A stretch of DNA of 64,000 nt, from positions 57,543 through 121,542 of the forward strand of contig VXRC01000017.1 in assembly GCA_009838645.1 (NCBI GenBank). Reading direction: 5' to 3'. A program made the translations under genes and the position numbers. This DNA comes from Gemmatimonadota bacterium (GTDB taxonomy: Bacteria > JAAXHH01). Shown one piece after another: positions 45,249 to 53,702 of the stretch. Below the pieces are notes generated by a model. That model was not told where the DNA came from. It saw only the letters and a list, made by a program, of their open reading frames with translations, and made no database searches. How positions within the stretch are numbered: position 1 is the first letter of the stretch; each line of letters opens with the position of its first letter.

Positions 45249-46227
45249 ACACCTGGTGCCAGGCGCATTCAGTCTGGAAGATGTAGTTGTTGCACTGGCT
45301 GCAGATCTCGAGTTCGTCATACCGGTTCTCGATCATCTTCTGGCGGATCTCCTGGATCGGCGCACCGTTCCAGACTTCCCTGATCGACTGCTTCGAGACG
45401 TCGCCCACTTCCACCTTGAAGTCGAAGTCGAGACAGCAGATGGACACCCGGCCGTCGTTCGCGATAACGAACTCCTCCCACGGATGCTTGCAGGGGAAGG
45501 TGAAACCGCCGGTGGCCGATGCCTCGGCCTGGTCGCCCACATTCTTGTCTTCCACGCTGCCCGTCCAGGTCGTGTAGCTCTGCACGACCACGTGGTCGGC
45601 GATGGGCTTCCAGAGCTCCCGGAACGCATCGATCTCGTGTTGGGTCTCGGCCATGTTGATGATGGTCACCGTGATTTCCGGCGTCTTGCTGCGGACGGAC
45701 CGTTTCAGTTCCATCAGGTACCGCGCGTTCTCCACCACCTGTTCGTAGTCGAGCCCGACGCGCACCGCCTCGAAGGTCTCCGCCGTCGCCCCGTCGATGT
45801 CGATATTGATCTTGTCCAGCCCGCAATCGATGAGCTCCCGCGCCTTCTGCGGTGTGATGAGGGAACCGTTGGTGCTCACGCTGACCGGCACGCGGGGCAG
45901 CTTTTGCTTCGTATACGCGATCATGTCGACGAGCTTCTTGTTGATGAAGGACTCCCCGAACATGAAGGGTTGTATGAGCCGGATGTACCGGGCGTTATCG
46001 GCACATTCGTCGATGATCTTGCGGTACAGGTCCATGGACATGTTGCCCTTCTTGCGGCTCAACAGCTCCCGCGGGCACATGATGCAGTCGGCGTTGCAGT
46101 AACTCGACCCTTCGATGCTGATCACTTCCGGAAACCGCAGTTTCCGCGCAACGATGGCATTGCGCAGGACACGCTGAACCGGCTCGTACCGGGACGCCGT
46201 CCTGTAAAGGGAGTCTTTAAGGCCCAT
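45241..46227 (-). CDS. Radical SAM/SPASM-domain protein
   Basis: 328 residues. Radical SAM [4Fe-4S] motif CNADCIMC (Cys about 44, 48, 51; CX3CX2C) and a SPASM-like C-terminal Cys set: CKHPWEEF, ICCLDFDFKVEVGDV and CSQCNNYIFQTEC. Also the KINIDIDGATAETFEAVR motif of the family. The protein chemistry is unknown; relatives near glycan genes are often annotated only as radical SAM enzymes. Lies between GT2 and GT4 with 6 bases to the GT2, so it probably acts on the same envelope product. Confidence 0.87.
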   Translation of the reverse strand: MGLKDSLYRTASRYEPVQRVLRNAIVARKLRFPEVISIEGSSYCNADCIMCPRELLSRKKGNMSMDLYRKIIDECADNARYIRLIQPFMFGESFINKKLVDMIAYTKQKLPRVPVSVSTNGSLITPQKARELIDCGLDKINIDIDGATAETFEAVRVGLDYEQVVENARYLMELKRSVRSKTPEITVTIINMAETQHEIDAFRELWKPIADHVVVQSYTTWTGSVEDKNVGDQAEASATGGFTFPCKHPWEEFVIANDGRVSICCLDFDFKVEVGDVSKQSIREVWNGAPIQEIRQKMIENRYDELEICSQCNNYIFQTECAWHQVWK

Positions 46228-46233
46228 CGGTGG

Positions 46234-47109
46234 TCAGCCGTCCTTCCAGTTGAATTCGTCGTCGCCACCCCGGATCAGCCGGTTGTAGCCCGGTTGCCGG
46301 GTCCGTACCTCTTCGGTTCGTATGGGCGGGAACATCCGGCCGCCCCGCTTCCTGTACATCCCGTATTCCCAGGTCTTCGCGTACCCGGACATGACCGATA
46401 CCGATGAGAGCAGGCAAAGCAGAAGTCCTTGCATCCCATCCAGATATCCTCTTTTCATCACGTACAGCTTCCAGAACGCGCCCAGGGGTGCGAGGGCGAT
46501 GTGCACCCAGGTTATCTTCCGGTCCGGCCGCGCTTTCAATCGGTTCCTCACCTCGATCGACGTGTACTCGTTCAGCTTCTCGATATACTGGTACAGGCTG
46601 GTATAGGCATCGTGTACCAGCGGTGCATCGAGGCGGCCCGTGGTCCCGTCGACGACGAAGGTCTCGTGGACCTGGGTCCGTGTGACCCTAGTCTTGCTCC
46701 GGCGGAACAGCCGGAGCGGCCGGTCGTCTCCCCAGCCGGCCGCATGGCGAATGTGCCGGGAGAGGAAGTAGTTTTCCCTGGGCATATGATATCCGTCGCA
46801 GGGCGCGGAAGCATCGAGCAGGCTTCTGATCTCCGACTCAAGCGGCTCGCTGAGCCGCTCGTCCGCGTCCAGGTTCAACACCCATTCGGAAACCGCCCGG
46901 TCCAGTGCCTGCTGCTTCTGCCGTCCGCTGCCGTGCCGGTCTTCGTGATACAACCGGACCTTGTCGTGGCCGTTGCAGATCTCAACCGTCAGATCGGTGC
47001 TTCCGCAGTCCACCACCACTATTTCGTCCACCCAGGATACGCTTCGCAGACAGGTATCGATATGCGGTTCTTCGTTATAGGTAATGACGATTACGGATAT
47101 CGTATCCAT
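46234..47109 (-). CDS. GT2 glycosyltransferase, WaaE/KdtX-like
   Basis: 291 residues: ISVIVITYNEEPHIDTCLRSV, EIVVVDCGSTDLTVEICNGH, WVLNLDADERLSEPLESEI, LRLFRRSKTRVTRTQVHETFVVDG and KLYVMKRGYLDGMQGLLLCLLSSVSVMSGYAKTW. Same architecture as 36481-37269 and 37295-38080. The C-terminal 45 residues after that segment are polar and unrecognised. Seven bases after the ispB stop. Confidence 0.86.
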   Translation of the reverse strand: MDTISVIVITYNEEPHIDTCLRSVSWVDEIVVVDCGSTDLTVEICNGHDKVRLYHEDRHGSGRQKQQALDRAVSEWVLNLDADERLSEPLESEIRSLLDASAPCDGYHMPRENYFLSRHIRHAAGWGDDRPLRLFRRSKTRVTRTQVHETFVVDGTTGRLDAPLVHDAYTSLYQYIEKLNEYTSIEVRNRLKARPDRKITWVHIALAPLGAFWKLYVMKRGYLDGMQGLLLCLLSSVSVMSGYAKTWEYGMYRKRGGRMFPPIRTEEVRTRQPGYNRLIRGGDDEFNWKDG

Positions 47110-47116
47110 ACCTGCG

Positions 47117-48088
47117 TCATCGATCCCGTTCTATAGCGTAGTCGACCATGTTCAGGAGCGCTTCCTTCGCCCGGTTCTCCGGCTCGTCGCCGAGGATCCG
47201 CTTGGCCTCCTCCGCGTAGGACAGCGCTTTGCCCTTCGCGTAGCGGATGCCGTCGTGGGCGTGGACGAACTCGACGATCTCGTCGCAGAGCCGGTCGCTC
47301 CATTCCTCCTTCAGTAATTGCTCCACGCGCCTGTTACCGTCGGAGGAAGCGTTCCTGAGGGCATGGATCAGCGGCAGCGTGACCGTCCCTTCCCGGAAGT
47401 CGTTTCCTCTCGGTTTACCGATGACGTCTTCGTCCCCTGTGAAATTCAGGATATCATCGGTAATCTGGAAAGCCATGCCGAGTTTCTCGCCGAAATCGCC
47501 GAACCGGCAGGCCGTCTCGACCGAACGGCTTGAAAGGTATGCACCGGAATCGCACCCGCACGCGATGAGTGAGGACGTTTTGTTGCTGATGATGCGGTAG
47601 TACTCCGCTTCGGTCGTCCGGATGTTGAACCGGCGGATGGCCTGGTGCAACTCGCCCTCGGTCAACCGTTCCACGCATGCCGCGATCTTCGCCGTTATCC
47701 GCGAACAGTCGAGTTTCGCAATCAGCGTCAATACCCTGGCGATCACATTGTCGCCCATCAGCACCGAGACGTGGTTGTCCCATTTGGAATTCAGCGTGGG
47801 CAGACCGCGGCGCGTGGTCGCGCGGTCCACCACGTCGTCGTGAATCAGCGTCGCGGTGTGGCAGAGCTCGATGATGAACGCCGCCAGCATGGTCTCCCGG
47901 CACGGCGTACCGTATGCCGAGGCGGAAAGGAATACCAGCGCGGGTCTCAGCCGTTTGCCCTTGGTGCGAACCAGGTGGGCCCAGATCTGATTGATGACCT
48001 CCACGTCGGACCGGGAGATCTCGCTGATCTTCTGCTCAAACTGGTCGAGATGGCCCTGGACCGGCGCGCTGATGGTTCGGAAGTCTAT
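47117..48088 (-). CDS. ispB: Polyprenyl diphosphate synthase, non-canonical start
   Basis: Trans-prenyltransferase making the C35-C50 chain for quinones or carrier lipids, about 323 residues. First Asp-rich motif HDDVVD, GKRLRPALVFLSA, and second motif QITDDILNFTGDEDVIGKPRGNDFREGTVTLPLI are clear. The first conventional codon is GTG at 48004, but this cuts the N-terminal helix seen in relatives (FRTISAPVQGHLDQFEQKI just upstream in frame). GGAGG at 48099-48095 sits 6 bases before an ATA (48088), the likely start; in the whole in-frame extension no ATG, GTG or TTG is found. Quinone-tail synthesis fits its place next to nuoN. Confidence 0.8.
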   Translation of the reverse strand: MDFRTISAPVQGHLDQFEQKISEISRSDVEVINQIWAHLVRTKGKRLRPALVFLSASAYGTPCRETMLAAFIIELCHTATLIHDDVVDRATTRRGLPTLNSKWDNHVSVLMGDNVIARVLTLIAKLDCSRITAKIAACVERLTEGELHQAIRRFNIRTTEAEYYRIISNKTSSLIACGCDSGAYLSSRSVETACRFGDFGEKLGMAFQITDDILNFTGDEDVIGKPRGNDFREGTVTLPLIHALRNASSDGNRRVEQLLKEEWSDRLCDEIVEFVHAHDGIRYAKGKALSYAEEAKRILGDEPENRAKEALLNMVDYAIERDR

Positions 48089-48213
48089 GAATGCCCTCCG
48101 GTTGGCTGGCGTTGGCGCCCGCTGAAATACCTGAATATATGGCGTAAAACTGTCCGGAAGTCAACCCAATTCGCAGTTGCCGGCCATGGGTGAAAGCGGC
48201 GGAACGGCCCGGC
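48089..48213 (-). other. Intergenic region nuoN-ispB
   Basis: 125 bases holding the ispB Shine-Dalgarno (GGAGG, 48099-48095) and a candidate promoter. No terminator for nuo is apparent. Confidence 0.55.
48134..48164 (-). promoter_or_regulatory. Candidate promoter of the ispB/LPS operon
   Basis: Minus strand: -35 TTGACT (48164-48159) and an AT-rich -10 region (CATATATT, 48141-48134; CATATA at 17-base or TATATT at 19-base spacing). Weaker than the other promoters noted. Confidence 0.45.
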
Positions 48214-49689
48214 TTACGGCAGCGTCATGACCGCCCGCTCGGCCAGTTGAAGCAATTCGGAGGGGAAAACGCCCACGGCCAGAATGGCCAGGGCGGAGAG
48301 GCAAAGCGCGGTCATGCCGGTGTAGGACAGGCGGCCGGCCGCTTCGGCCGGCGCTTCGGCCGCGGGCCGCATGTACATCCATACCACGACGCGGAGGTAG
48401 TAGTACAACGACACGCCGCTGAAAAGCAGGCCGATCACGGCCAGTTCGACGTATCCTCCGTACACCAGTGCGCTGAATAGGTAGAACTTGGCCATGAACC
48501 CGGCCGTGGGCGGAATACCGGCCAGGGAAAACATGACCACGGCCATGACCGCGGCGACGAGCGGACGGCGGCTGCCCAGGCCGGCCAGGTCGTCCAGGGT
48601 CGCGCAGGGAATCCCGCGGGCGGCAAGCACGGCCAGCACCCCGAAGGCGCCCAGGTTCATCGCCGTGTACACGATCAGGTAGAAGACGATGCTCGCGCTG
48701 CCGTCCTGGCTGTCGGGGCTGACCGCCATAAGCGGCAAAAGCATATAGCCGGCATGGGCGATGCTCGAGTAGGCCAGCAGCCTTTTCAGGTTCGTCTGGA
48801 CCAGCGCCACAACGTTGCCGACGGCGATCGTGAGGACCGCCAGCACCGAGATCAGCGGGATCCATTCCATCTGAAGGCCGGGAAAGACCGAACCGAGCAG
48901 CCGGATCAACACCACGAAGGCGGCCGCCTTGGAACCGGTGGACAGAAAGGCCGCGACGGGCGTGGGCGCGCCCTGGTACACGTCCGGCGTCCAGGCATGG
49001 AACGGGACCATGGAGATCTTGAAACCGATCCCGACCAGGAGCAGGCCCAATCCCCCGAGCAGCAGGAGATTCACGGCGTCGCTGCGTTCCTCGCCCAGCG
49101 TGCGCGCGATGGCGTCGTATTCCGTGCTGCCGCTCGCGCCGTAGAGCAGGGCCATGCCGTAGAGAATGAATCCGCTGGCGAAAGCACCCAGCAGGAAGTA
49201 CTTCAGTGCCCCCTCGTTCGAGCCGGCGTCCCGCTGTTCGAAGCCGATCAGCACGTAAAGCGAAATGGAGAGTACTTCCAGGCCCAGGAAAAAGGTGAAG
49301 AGGTCGGTGCTCGCCGCCATCATGCTCATGCCGGACACGGCGTAGATGAGCAGCGCGTAGTACTCCCCGCGGTCGATCGAACGGGCTTCGGCATAGGAGA
49401 TGGAGATCAGTACGGTCAACACGGCGCCGGCGATGAATACCAGGGTGGCCACCAGGCTGAAGTCGTCCATCACCATCATGGACGATGTATCCGAGAAGGC
49501 GACGGGTCCCCGGTCCAGCTGGTTCACGGCAACGACGCCGGATACCGCGAGGAGCAGCAGGGAAAGGTACGGGATCCCCTTGCGAAACCGTTCGAACAGG
49601 CCGATGATCAGGACCACGGTCGCGGCGGACACGAGAACGATCTGCGGCATCACGGCGTAGAGGTTTATGGCGGGCAGGGCCGTATTCAT
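48214..49689 (-). CDS. nuoN: NADH-quinone oxidoreductase subunit N
   Basis: Antiporter-like proton channel of complex I, 491 residues, about 14 helices. Conserved Glu in FFLGLEVLSISLYVL, FKISMVPFHAWTPDVYQGAPTPVAAFLS and LLAYSSIAHAGYML. ATG overlaps the nuoM stop as ATGA. Last nuo gene. Confidence 0.96.
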   Translation of the reverse strand: MNTALPAINLYAVMPQIVLVSAATVVLIIGLFERFRKGIPYLSLLLLAVSGVVAVNQLDRGPVAFSDTSSMMVMDDFSLVATLVFIAGAVLTVLISISYAEARSIDRGEYYALLIYAVSGMSMMAASTDLFTFFLGLEVLSISLYVLIGFEQRDAGSNEGALKYFLLGAFASGFILYGMALLYGASGSTEYDAIARTLGEERSDAVNLLLLGGLGLLLVGIGFKISMVPFHAWTPDVYQGAPTPVAAFLSTGSKAAAFVVLIRLLGSVFPGLQMEWIPLISVLAVLTIAVGNVVALVQTNLKRLLAYSSIAHAGYMLLPLMAVSPDSQDGSASIVFYLIVYTAMNLGAFGVLAVLAARGIPCATLDDLAGLGSRRPLVAAVMAVVMFSLAGIPPTAGFMAKFYLFSALVYGGYVELAVIGLLFSGVSLYYYLRVVVWMYMRPAAEAPAEAAGRLSYTGMTALCLSALAILAVGVFPSELLQLAERAVMTLP

Positions 49690-51356
49690 CGCGTATCCTG
49701 GCTGATTTCAAGGGTTGCGTCCGGACCGGCCGTACCACCCTGGTCGGACAGTCCACTCGGACCGGCCGTACCACCCTGGTCGGACAGTCCACTCGGACCG
49801 GCCGGATCCGCCGGAATCGGTGGTGTCTCGATGGACGCAGGGGTCATACCGGCCGGCGGCGTCTCGATGGACGCAGAGGTCATCCCTGCCGGCGGTGTTT
49901 CGGCGAGACGGTGGGTCTGGACCAGCAGCTTCTGCACCGAAGCCTCCATGGTCCTCAAGAAAGGATTCGGATACACGCCGATCCAGATGATGAAGAGGGT
50001 CATGCAGGCAAGCACGGCCGTCTCTCTGAAGGAAAGGTCCCTGATCCCCCGGTTCTCCTCCTTCGTCACTGGGCCGAAGACCACCTTGCGGTACATCCTG
50101 AGCATGTAGACGGCCGCGAGGATGATCCCCGTGGCCGCGACGGCCGCGATCAGGATGTTCTGCTGGAACACGCCGACCAGTATGAGAAACTCCCCGACGA
50201 AACTGCTCAGGCCCGGCAGGCCCACGGAAGCCAGGGTAAACACGAGCAGGAAAGCGGAGAACACCGGAATCGTGTGCCAAAGCCCGCCGTACGCTTCCAT
50301 GTCCCAGGTGTTCCGGCGCTGCACGAGCATCATGGCGGCCAGGAACAGTCCGCCCGTGGACAACGCCAGGCTGACGATGTGGACGACCGCGCCCTGGATA
50401 CCGTGCTGGTTCAGTGCGAATACGCCCAGCACGACGAACCCCGCGTGACTGATCGTCGAATAGGCGATCATCCGCCGGATATCCGATTGCGCCAGGGCGA
50501 TCAGCGCGCCGTAGACGATCCCGGCCGCCGCCACGGCGCACATCAGGGGCGCCAACTCGGTAAGGGCATCGGGAAACAGCGGAAGGGTCAGGCGAATGAA
50601 CCCGTAGGCCGCCATCTTGACGAGTACGACGGCGAGGACGATGGCATCGGGCAGCCATGTGTGAAAGGGCACCATGGGCACCTTCACCGCGAAGGCGGCG
50701 ATGAAGGCGAGGGCGAGCCAGAACTGGACTTCCGGAGGTATGGACAACTGGTAAAGCGCCGCCATCTCGAAAGTGAGGACGTCATGGGCCTGGTGGTGGA
50801 GAAAGGCCAGCGTGATGACCGCGGCCAGCATGAGCAGGCTACCGAACACGGCGAACAGGAAGAACTTCAGGGCCGCCCGGACGCTGTTTTCATAACCCCA
50901 GATGCCGATCAGGAAGTACATGGGGATCAGCATGCCTTCCCAGAAGAGGAAGAACAGGAACAGGTCGAGGGAGAAGAACACGCCCATCAGGGTGGTTTCC
51001 ATCAGGAGCATGAAAACCTGGTAGGCCCGGACCCGCTTACTCACGATCGTCCAGGTGCCGAGCAGGGCCAGGGGCCACATGAGCGCGGTGATCCCAGCGA
51101 GGAGGATGCTGATCCCGTCCGCCCCGACGTGATAGGACACGCCCAGGGATTCGATCCAGGGCATGCGCTCCTCGAACTGCGGTTCGCCCAGGTGCGTCTC
51201 GAAGGCGCCGAAGCACACTGCGAAGAGGACGAGCACCAGGGCCGAAACGCCGAATCCCACCCACCGGGCGGCCGTGTCCCCTTTGACGAAGAGGAGCAGG
51301 ACGGCGCCCAGGACCGGCAGCCAGATGATGAGAGACAGGTAAGGCAGTTCCGTCAT
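49686..51356 (-). CDS. nuoM: NADH-quinone oxidoreductase subunit M, with repeat-built C-terminal tail
   Basis: Antiporter-like subunit of complex I, 556 residues. Helix motifs: FFLFWEGMLIPMYFLIGIWGYENS, VKVPMVPFHTWLPDA, MIAYSTISHAGFVVLGVF. About 70 residues beyond the last helix are an extra hydrophilic tail made mostly of two doubled 12-residue units, TPPAGMT(S/P)ASIE and PSGLSDQGGTAG. A triplicated ribosome-binding site precedes the ATG. Confidence 0.95.
   Translation of the reverse strand: MTELPYLSLIIWLPVLGAVLLLFVKGDTAARWVGFGVSALVLVLFAVCFGAFETHLGEPQFEERMPWIESLGVSYHVGADGISILLAGITALMWPLALLGTWTIVSKRVRAYQVFMLLMETTLMGVFFSLDLFLFFLFWEGMLIPMYFLIGIWGYENSVRAALKFFLFAVFGSLLMLAAVITLAFLHHQAHDVLTFEMAALYQLSIPPEVQFWLALAFIAAFAVKVPMVPFHTWLPDAIVLAVVLVKMAAYGFIRLTLPLFPDALTELAPLMCAVAAAGIVYGALIALAQSDIRRMIAYSTISHAGFVVLGVFALNQHGIQGAVVHIVSLALSTGGLFLAAMMLVQRRNTWDMEAYGGLWHTIPVFSAFLLVFTLASVGLPGLSSFVGEFLILVGVFQQNILIAAVAATGIILAAVYMLRMYRKVVFGPVTKEENRGIRDLSFRETAVLACMTLFIIWIGVYPNPFLRTMEASVQKLLVQTHRLAETPPAGMTSASIETPPAGMTPASIETPPIPADPAGPSGLSDQGGTAGPSGLSDQGGTAGPDATLEISQDTR
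49725..49804 (-). repeat. 36-bp tandem repeat (2.2 copies) in the nuoM tail
   Basis: Copies 49725-49760 and 49761-49796 are identical by eye, followed by 8 bases of a third. Encodes PSGLSDQGGTAG twice. Confidence 0.95.
49825..49896 (-). repeat. Second 36-bp tandem repeat in the nuoM tail
   Basis: Copies 49825-49860 and 49861-49896 differ at about five positions. Encodes TPPAGMT(S/P)ASIE twice, immediately before the repeat at 49725-49804 in protein order. Confidence 0.93.
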
Positions 51357-51361
51357 GTACA

Positions 51362-51388
51362 GTTCCTTCGGTTCCTTCAGTTCCTTCG
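51362..51388 (-). promoter_or_regulatory. Triplicated Shine-Dalgarno region of nuoM
   Basis: Minus-strand unit (C/T)GAAGGAAC occurs three times in a row. The copy nearest the ATG (51356) places AAGGA 7 bases upstream, which is optimal; the others are 16 and 25 bases away. Confidence 0.88.
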
Positions 51389-51394
51389 GGTTTG

Positions 51395-51420
51395 CGGTCC
51401 CAGGTTACGGTCCCAGGTAA
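51395..51420 (-). repeat. 13-bp tandem duplication at the nuoL stop codon
   Basis: Plus-strand cggtcccaggtta (51395-51407) and cggtcccaggtaa (51408-51420). The nuoL TAA lies at the junction of the two copies. Confidence 0.92.
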
Positions 51421-53339
51421 CCGGTGATGTAGGCGAACACCACGAGCGCGCCGACGACCATGATCAGCGCGTAGTTCTGAACGACCCCCGTTTGCGTATA
51501 CCGAATTGCGTTCCCCACGCTGCGTACCGTGAGCGCGGCCAGGGTCAGCCCCCCGTCGATGACCGCGGAATCCAGGATGCGCCAGCATGCCCAGGCGATC
51601 TTCCTCACTGGCCCCACGATGAAGGTGTCGTAGATCTCATCCACGTAGAACTTTTCCAGTGAAAGCGTATACAGCGCCCGCGGCACCAGGCGGTCGAAAA
51701 CCCTGTTGCCGCGAACATACCCGGTGTAAGCGCCCCAGATACCGGCCGCGGCCACCAGCAGGGCCAGGACCATCAGGGCCAGTTCGACGCTCGCGGAGGG
51801 AACCTGCGCCTCCGGCAGCCCGGAGAACACCGGCGCGAGGAATCCGCCGAAACGGTCCATGCCCGACGCGAACACGTGGGGGATGCCGATGAACCCGCCC
51901 ACGGTGGAAAGAACGGCCAGCAGCACCAGCGGTATGGTCATGACGCGAGACGATTCGCGGACTTTCTCGGTTTCGTCCCGGCTCAGCCGGGTCTCGCCGC
52001 CAAAGGTCATGAACAGCAACCGGAACATGTAGAAGGCGGTCATGGCTCCGGTGGCCAGGCCGACCACCCACAGCACGGGGGCGTTGACGAAAGCGCCCAG
52101 CAGGATCAGGTCCTTGCTGAAGAAACCCGCGAAGGGCGCGATCCCCGCGATGGCCAGGGTCGCCAGCAGCATGGATTTGTAGGTCACCGGCATGAGATCG
52201 CGGAGCCCGCCCATGTTGCGGAGGTCCTGGGGGTCCCTACCCTTCTCCAGGGCGTGTTCCAGCGCGTGTATGACGCTGCCCGCGCCCATGAACAGCAGGG
52301 CCTTGAAGAACGCGTGGGTGACCAGGTGGAAGATCCCGGCGGTGAAGTAGCCGACGCCGCAGGCCAGGAACATGTACCCCAGCTGGCTCACGGTGGAATA
52401 GGCCAGGACGCGCTTGATGTCGTACTGGGTCAGGGCGATGTACGCGGCGAAGATGGCCGTGACCGCGCCGACGACGGCCACGACGGTCATGGCCGTGGCG
52501 GACTGGGCGAAGAGCGCGTGGCACCGGGCGACCATGTAAACGCCCGCGGTCACCATGGTGGCCGCGTGGATCAGCGCGCTGACCGGCGTGGGGCCTTCCA
52601 TGGCGTCCGGCAGCCAGACGTGGAGGGGCACCTGGGCGGACTTGCCCATGGCCCCGATGAAGAGCAGCAGGGTGACGGCCGTGATGACCGGGGCGAGCAC
52701 GGCCGGGTCCGCCGCGAACACGTCGGCATAGGTGAGCGAGCCTGCGTACAGGAAGATCAGGAGCAGGCCCAGGATGAAGGCGAAATCGCCGATGCGGTTC
52801 ACCACGAAGGCCTTCATGCCCGCGTTCGCGGCGGACCGCCTTTCGCACCAGAACCCGATCAGCAGGTAGGAACAGAGCCCGACCCCTTCCCAGCCGACGA
52901 ACATCAGCAGGAAGTTGTTGCCCATCACGAGGATGAGCATGGCGAACATGAACAGGTTCAGATAGGAGAAATACCGGACGCAGCAGGCGTCCTTGCCCAT
53001 GTAGCCGATGGAATAGACGTGGATCAGCAAACCGACGCCCGTCACCACCAGCATCATGACCGTCGAAAGCGGATCGACCAGGAAGGCCACGTCCACCGCG
53101 AAGGTGCCCGACGTGATCCACGAGTAGACGACCACGTCGACGCTGCGTTCCCCGTCCGGCAGTCCGATGAGCTGGAGGAAGACGCCCAGCGCGAACAGGA
53201 AGGACAAGGCCACCGTGGCGCACGCGATCATCCCGGATACGCGGGGGTTCCGGTTGAAGAATACGTTGATGAAGGCCCCAAGGAGGGGCAGGAAAGGGAT
53301 CAGCCAGACGTAACTGAAGGATTCGGTCATGGGGTTCAC
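51405..53339 (-). CDS. nuoL: NADH-quinone oxidoreductase subunit L
   Basis: Largest antiporter-like subunit, 644 residues, with the lateral helix region at the C-terminus. Motifs: LLMFVGWEGVGLCSYLLIGFW, MGKSAQVPLHVWLPDAMEGPTPVSALIHAATMVTAGVY, VLAYSTVSQLGYMFLACG, THAFFKALLFMGAGSVIHA. Length and order normal. Its stop is embedded in a 13-bp duplication. Confidence 0.97.
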   Translation of the reverse strand: MNPMTESFSYVWLIPFLPLLGAFINVFFNRNPRVSGMIACATVALSFLFALGVFLQLIGLPDGERSVDVVVYSWITSGTFAVDVAFLVDPLSTVMMLVVTGVGLLIHVYSIGYMGKDACCVRYFSYLNLFMFAMLILVMGNNFLLMFVGWEGVGLCSYLLIGFWCERRSAANAGMKAFVVNRIGDFAFILGLLLIFLYAGSLTYADVFAADPAVLAPVITAVTLLLFIGAMGKSAQVPLHVWLPDAMEGPTPVSALIHAATMVTAGVYMVARCHALFAQSATAMTVVAVVGAVTAIFAAYIALTQYDIKRVLAYSTVSQLGYMFLACGVGYFTAGIFHLVTHAFFKALLFMGAGSVIHALEHALEKGRDPQDLRNMGGLRDLMPVTYKSMLLATLAIAGIAPFAGFFSKDLILLGAFVNAPVLWVVGLATGAMTAFYMFRLLFMTFGGETRLSRDETEKVRESSRVMTIPLVLLAVLSTVGGFIGIPHVFASGMDRFGGFLAPVFSGLPEAQVPSASVELALMVLALLVAAAGIWGAYTGYVRGNRVFDRLVPRALYTLSLEKFYVDEIYDTFIVGPVRKIAWACWRILDSAVIDGGLTLAALTVRSVGNAIRYTQTGVVQNYALIMVVGALVVFAYITGYLGP

Positions 53340-53369
53340 GCAGGGTCCAGGGCTGACCGGCCGGGCCGG

Positions 53370-53672
53370 CTACCAGCGCAGAGACCGGACCTCGTCGATG
53401 TTGACCGTTCCGCGGTTGCGGAACAGCAGGATCACCAGGGCCAGGCCGATCGCCACCTCGGCGGCCGCCACGGTAATCACCAGGAACACGTAGATATGGC
53501 CGTCGGCCATGCCGAACTGCCGGGCGAAGGCCACGAAAGAGAGATTGGCCCCGTTGAGCATCAACTCGATGCCCATCAGCACGATGATGGCGTTCCGCCG
53601 TACCAGCACGCCGGTCGCGCCGACCAGGAAGAGCACGGCACTCAGGACCAGGTAATAGGTGACAGGGATCAT
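53370..53672 (-). CDS. nuoK: NADH-quinone oxidoreductase subunit K
   Basis: 100 residues and three membrane helices, with the conserved Glu in [19 protein letters not shown] and the second Glu in [20 protein letters not shown], both part of the proton path. Confidence 0.96.
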   Translation of the reverse strand: MIPVTYYLVLSAVLFLVGATGVLVRRNAIIVLMGIELMLNGANLSFVAFARQFGMADGHIYVFLVITVAAAEVAIGLALVILLFRNRGTVNIDEVRSLRW

Positions 53673-53702
53673 GGGTTCGTCGACTCCGGCAAGATCAGCT
53701 CC

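Noticed and set aside
47117..48164. Frameshift or truncation in ispB
   Set aside because: The frame is intact through both Asp-rich motifs and up to the conserved N-terminal helix; only the start codon is unusual.
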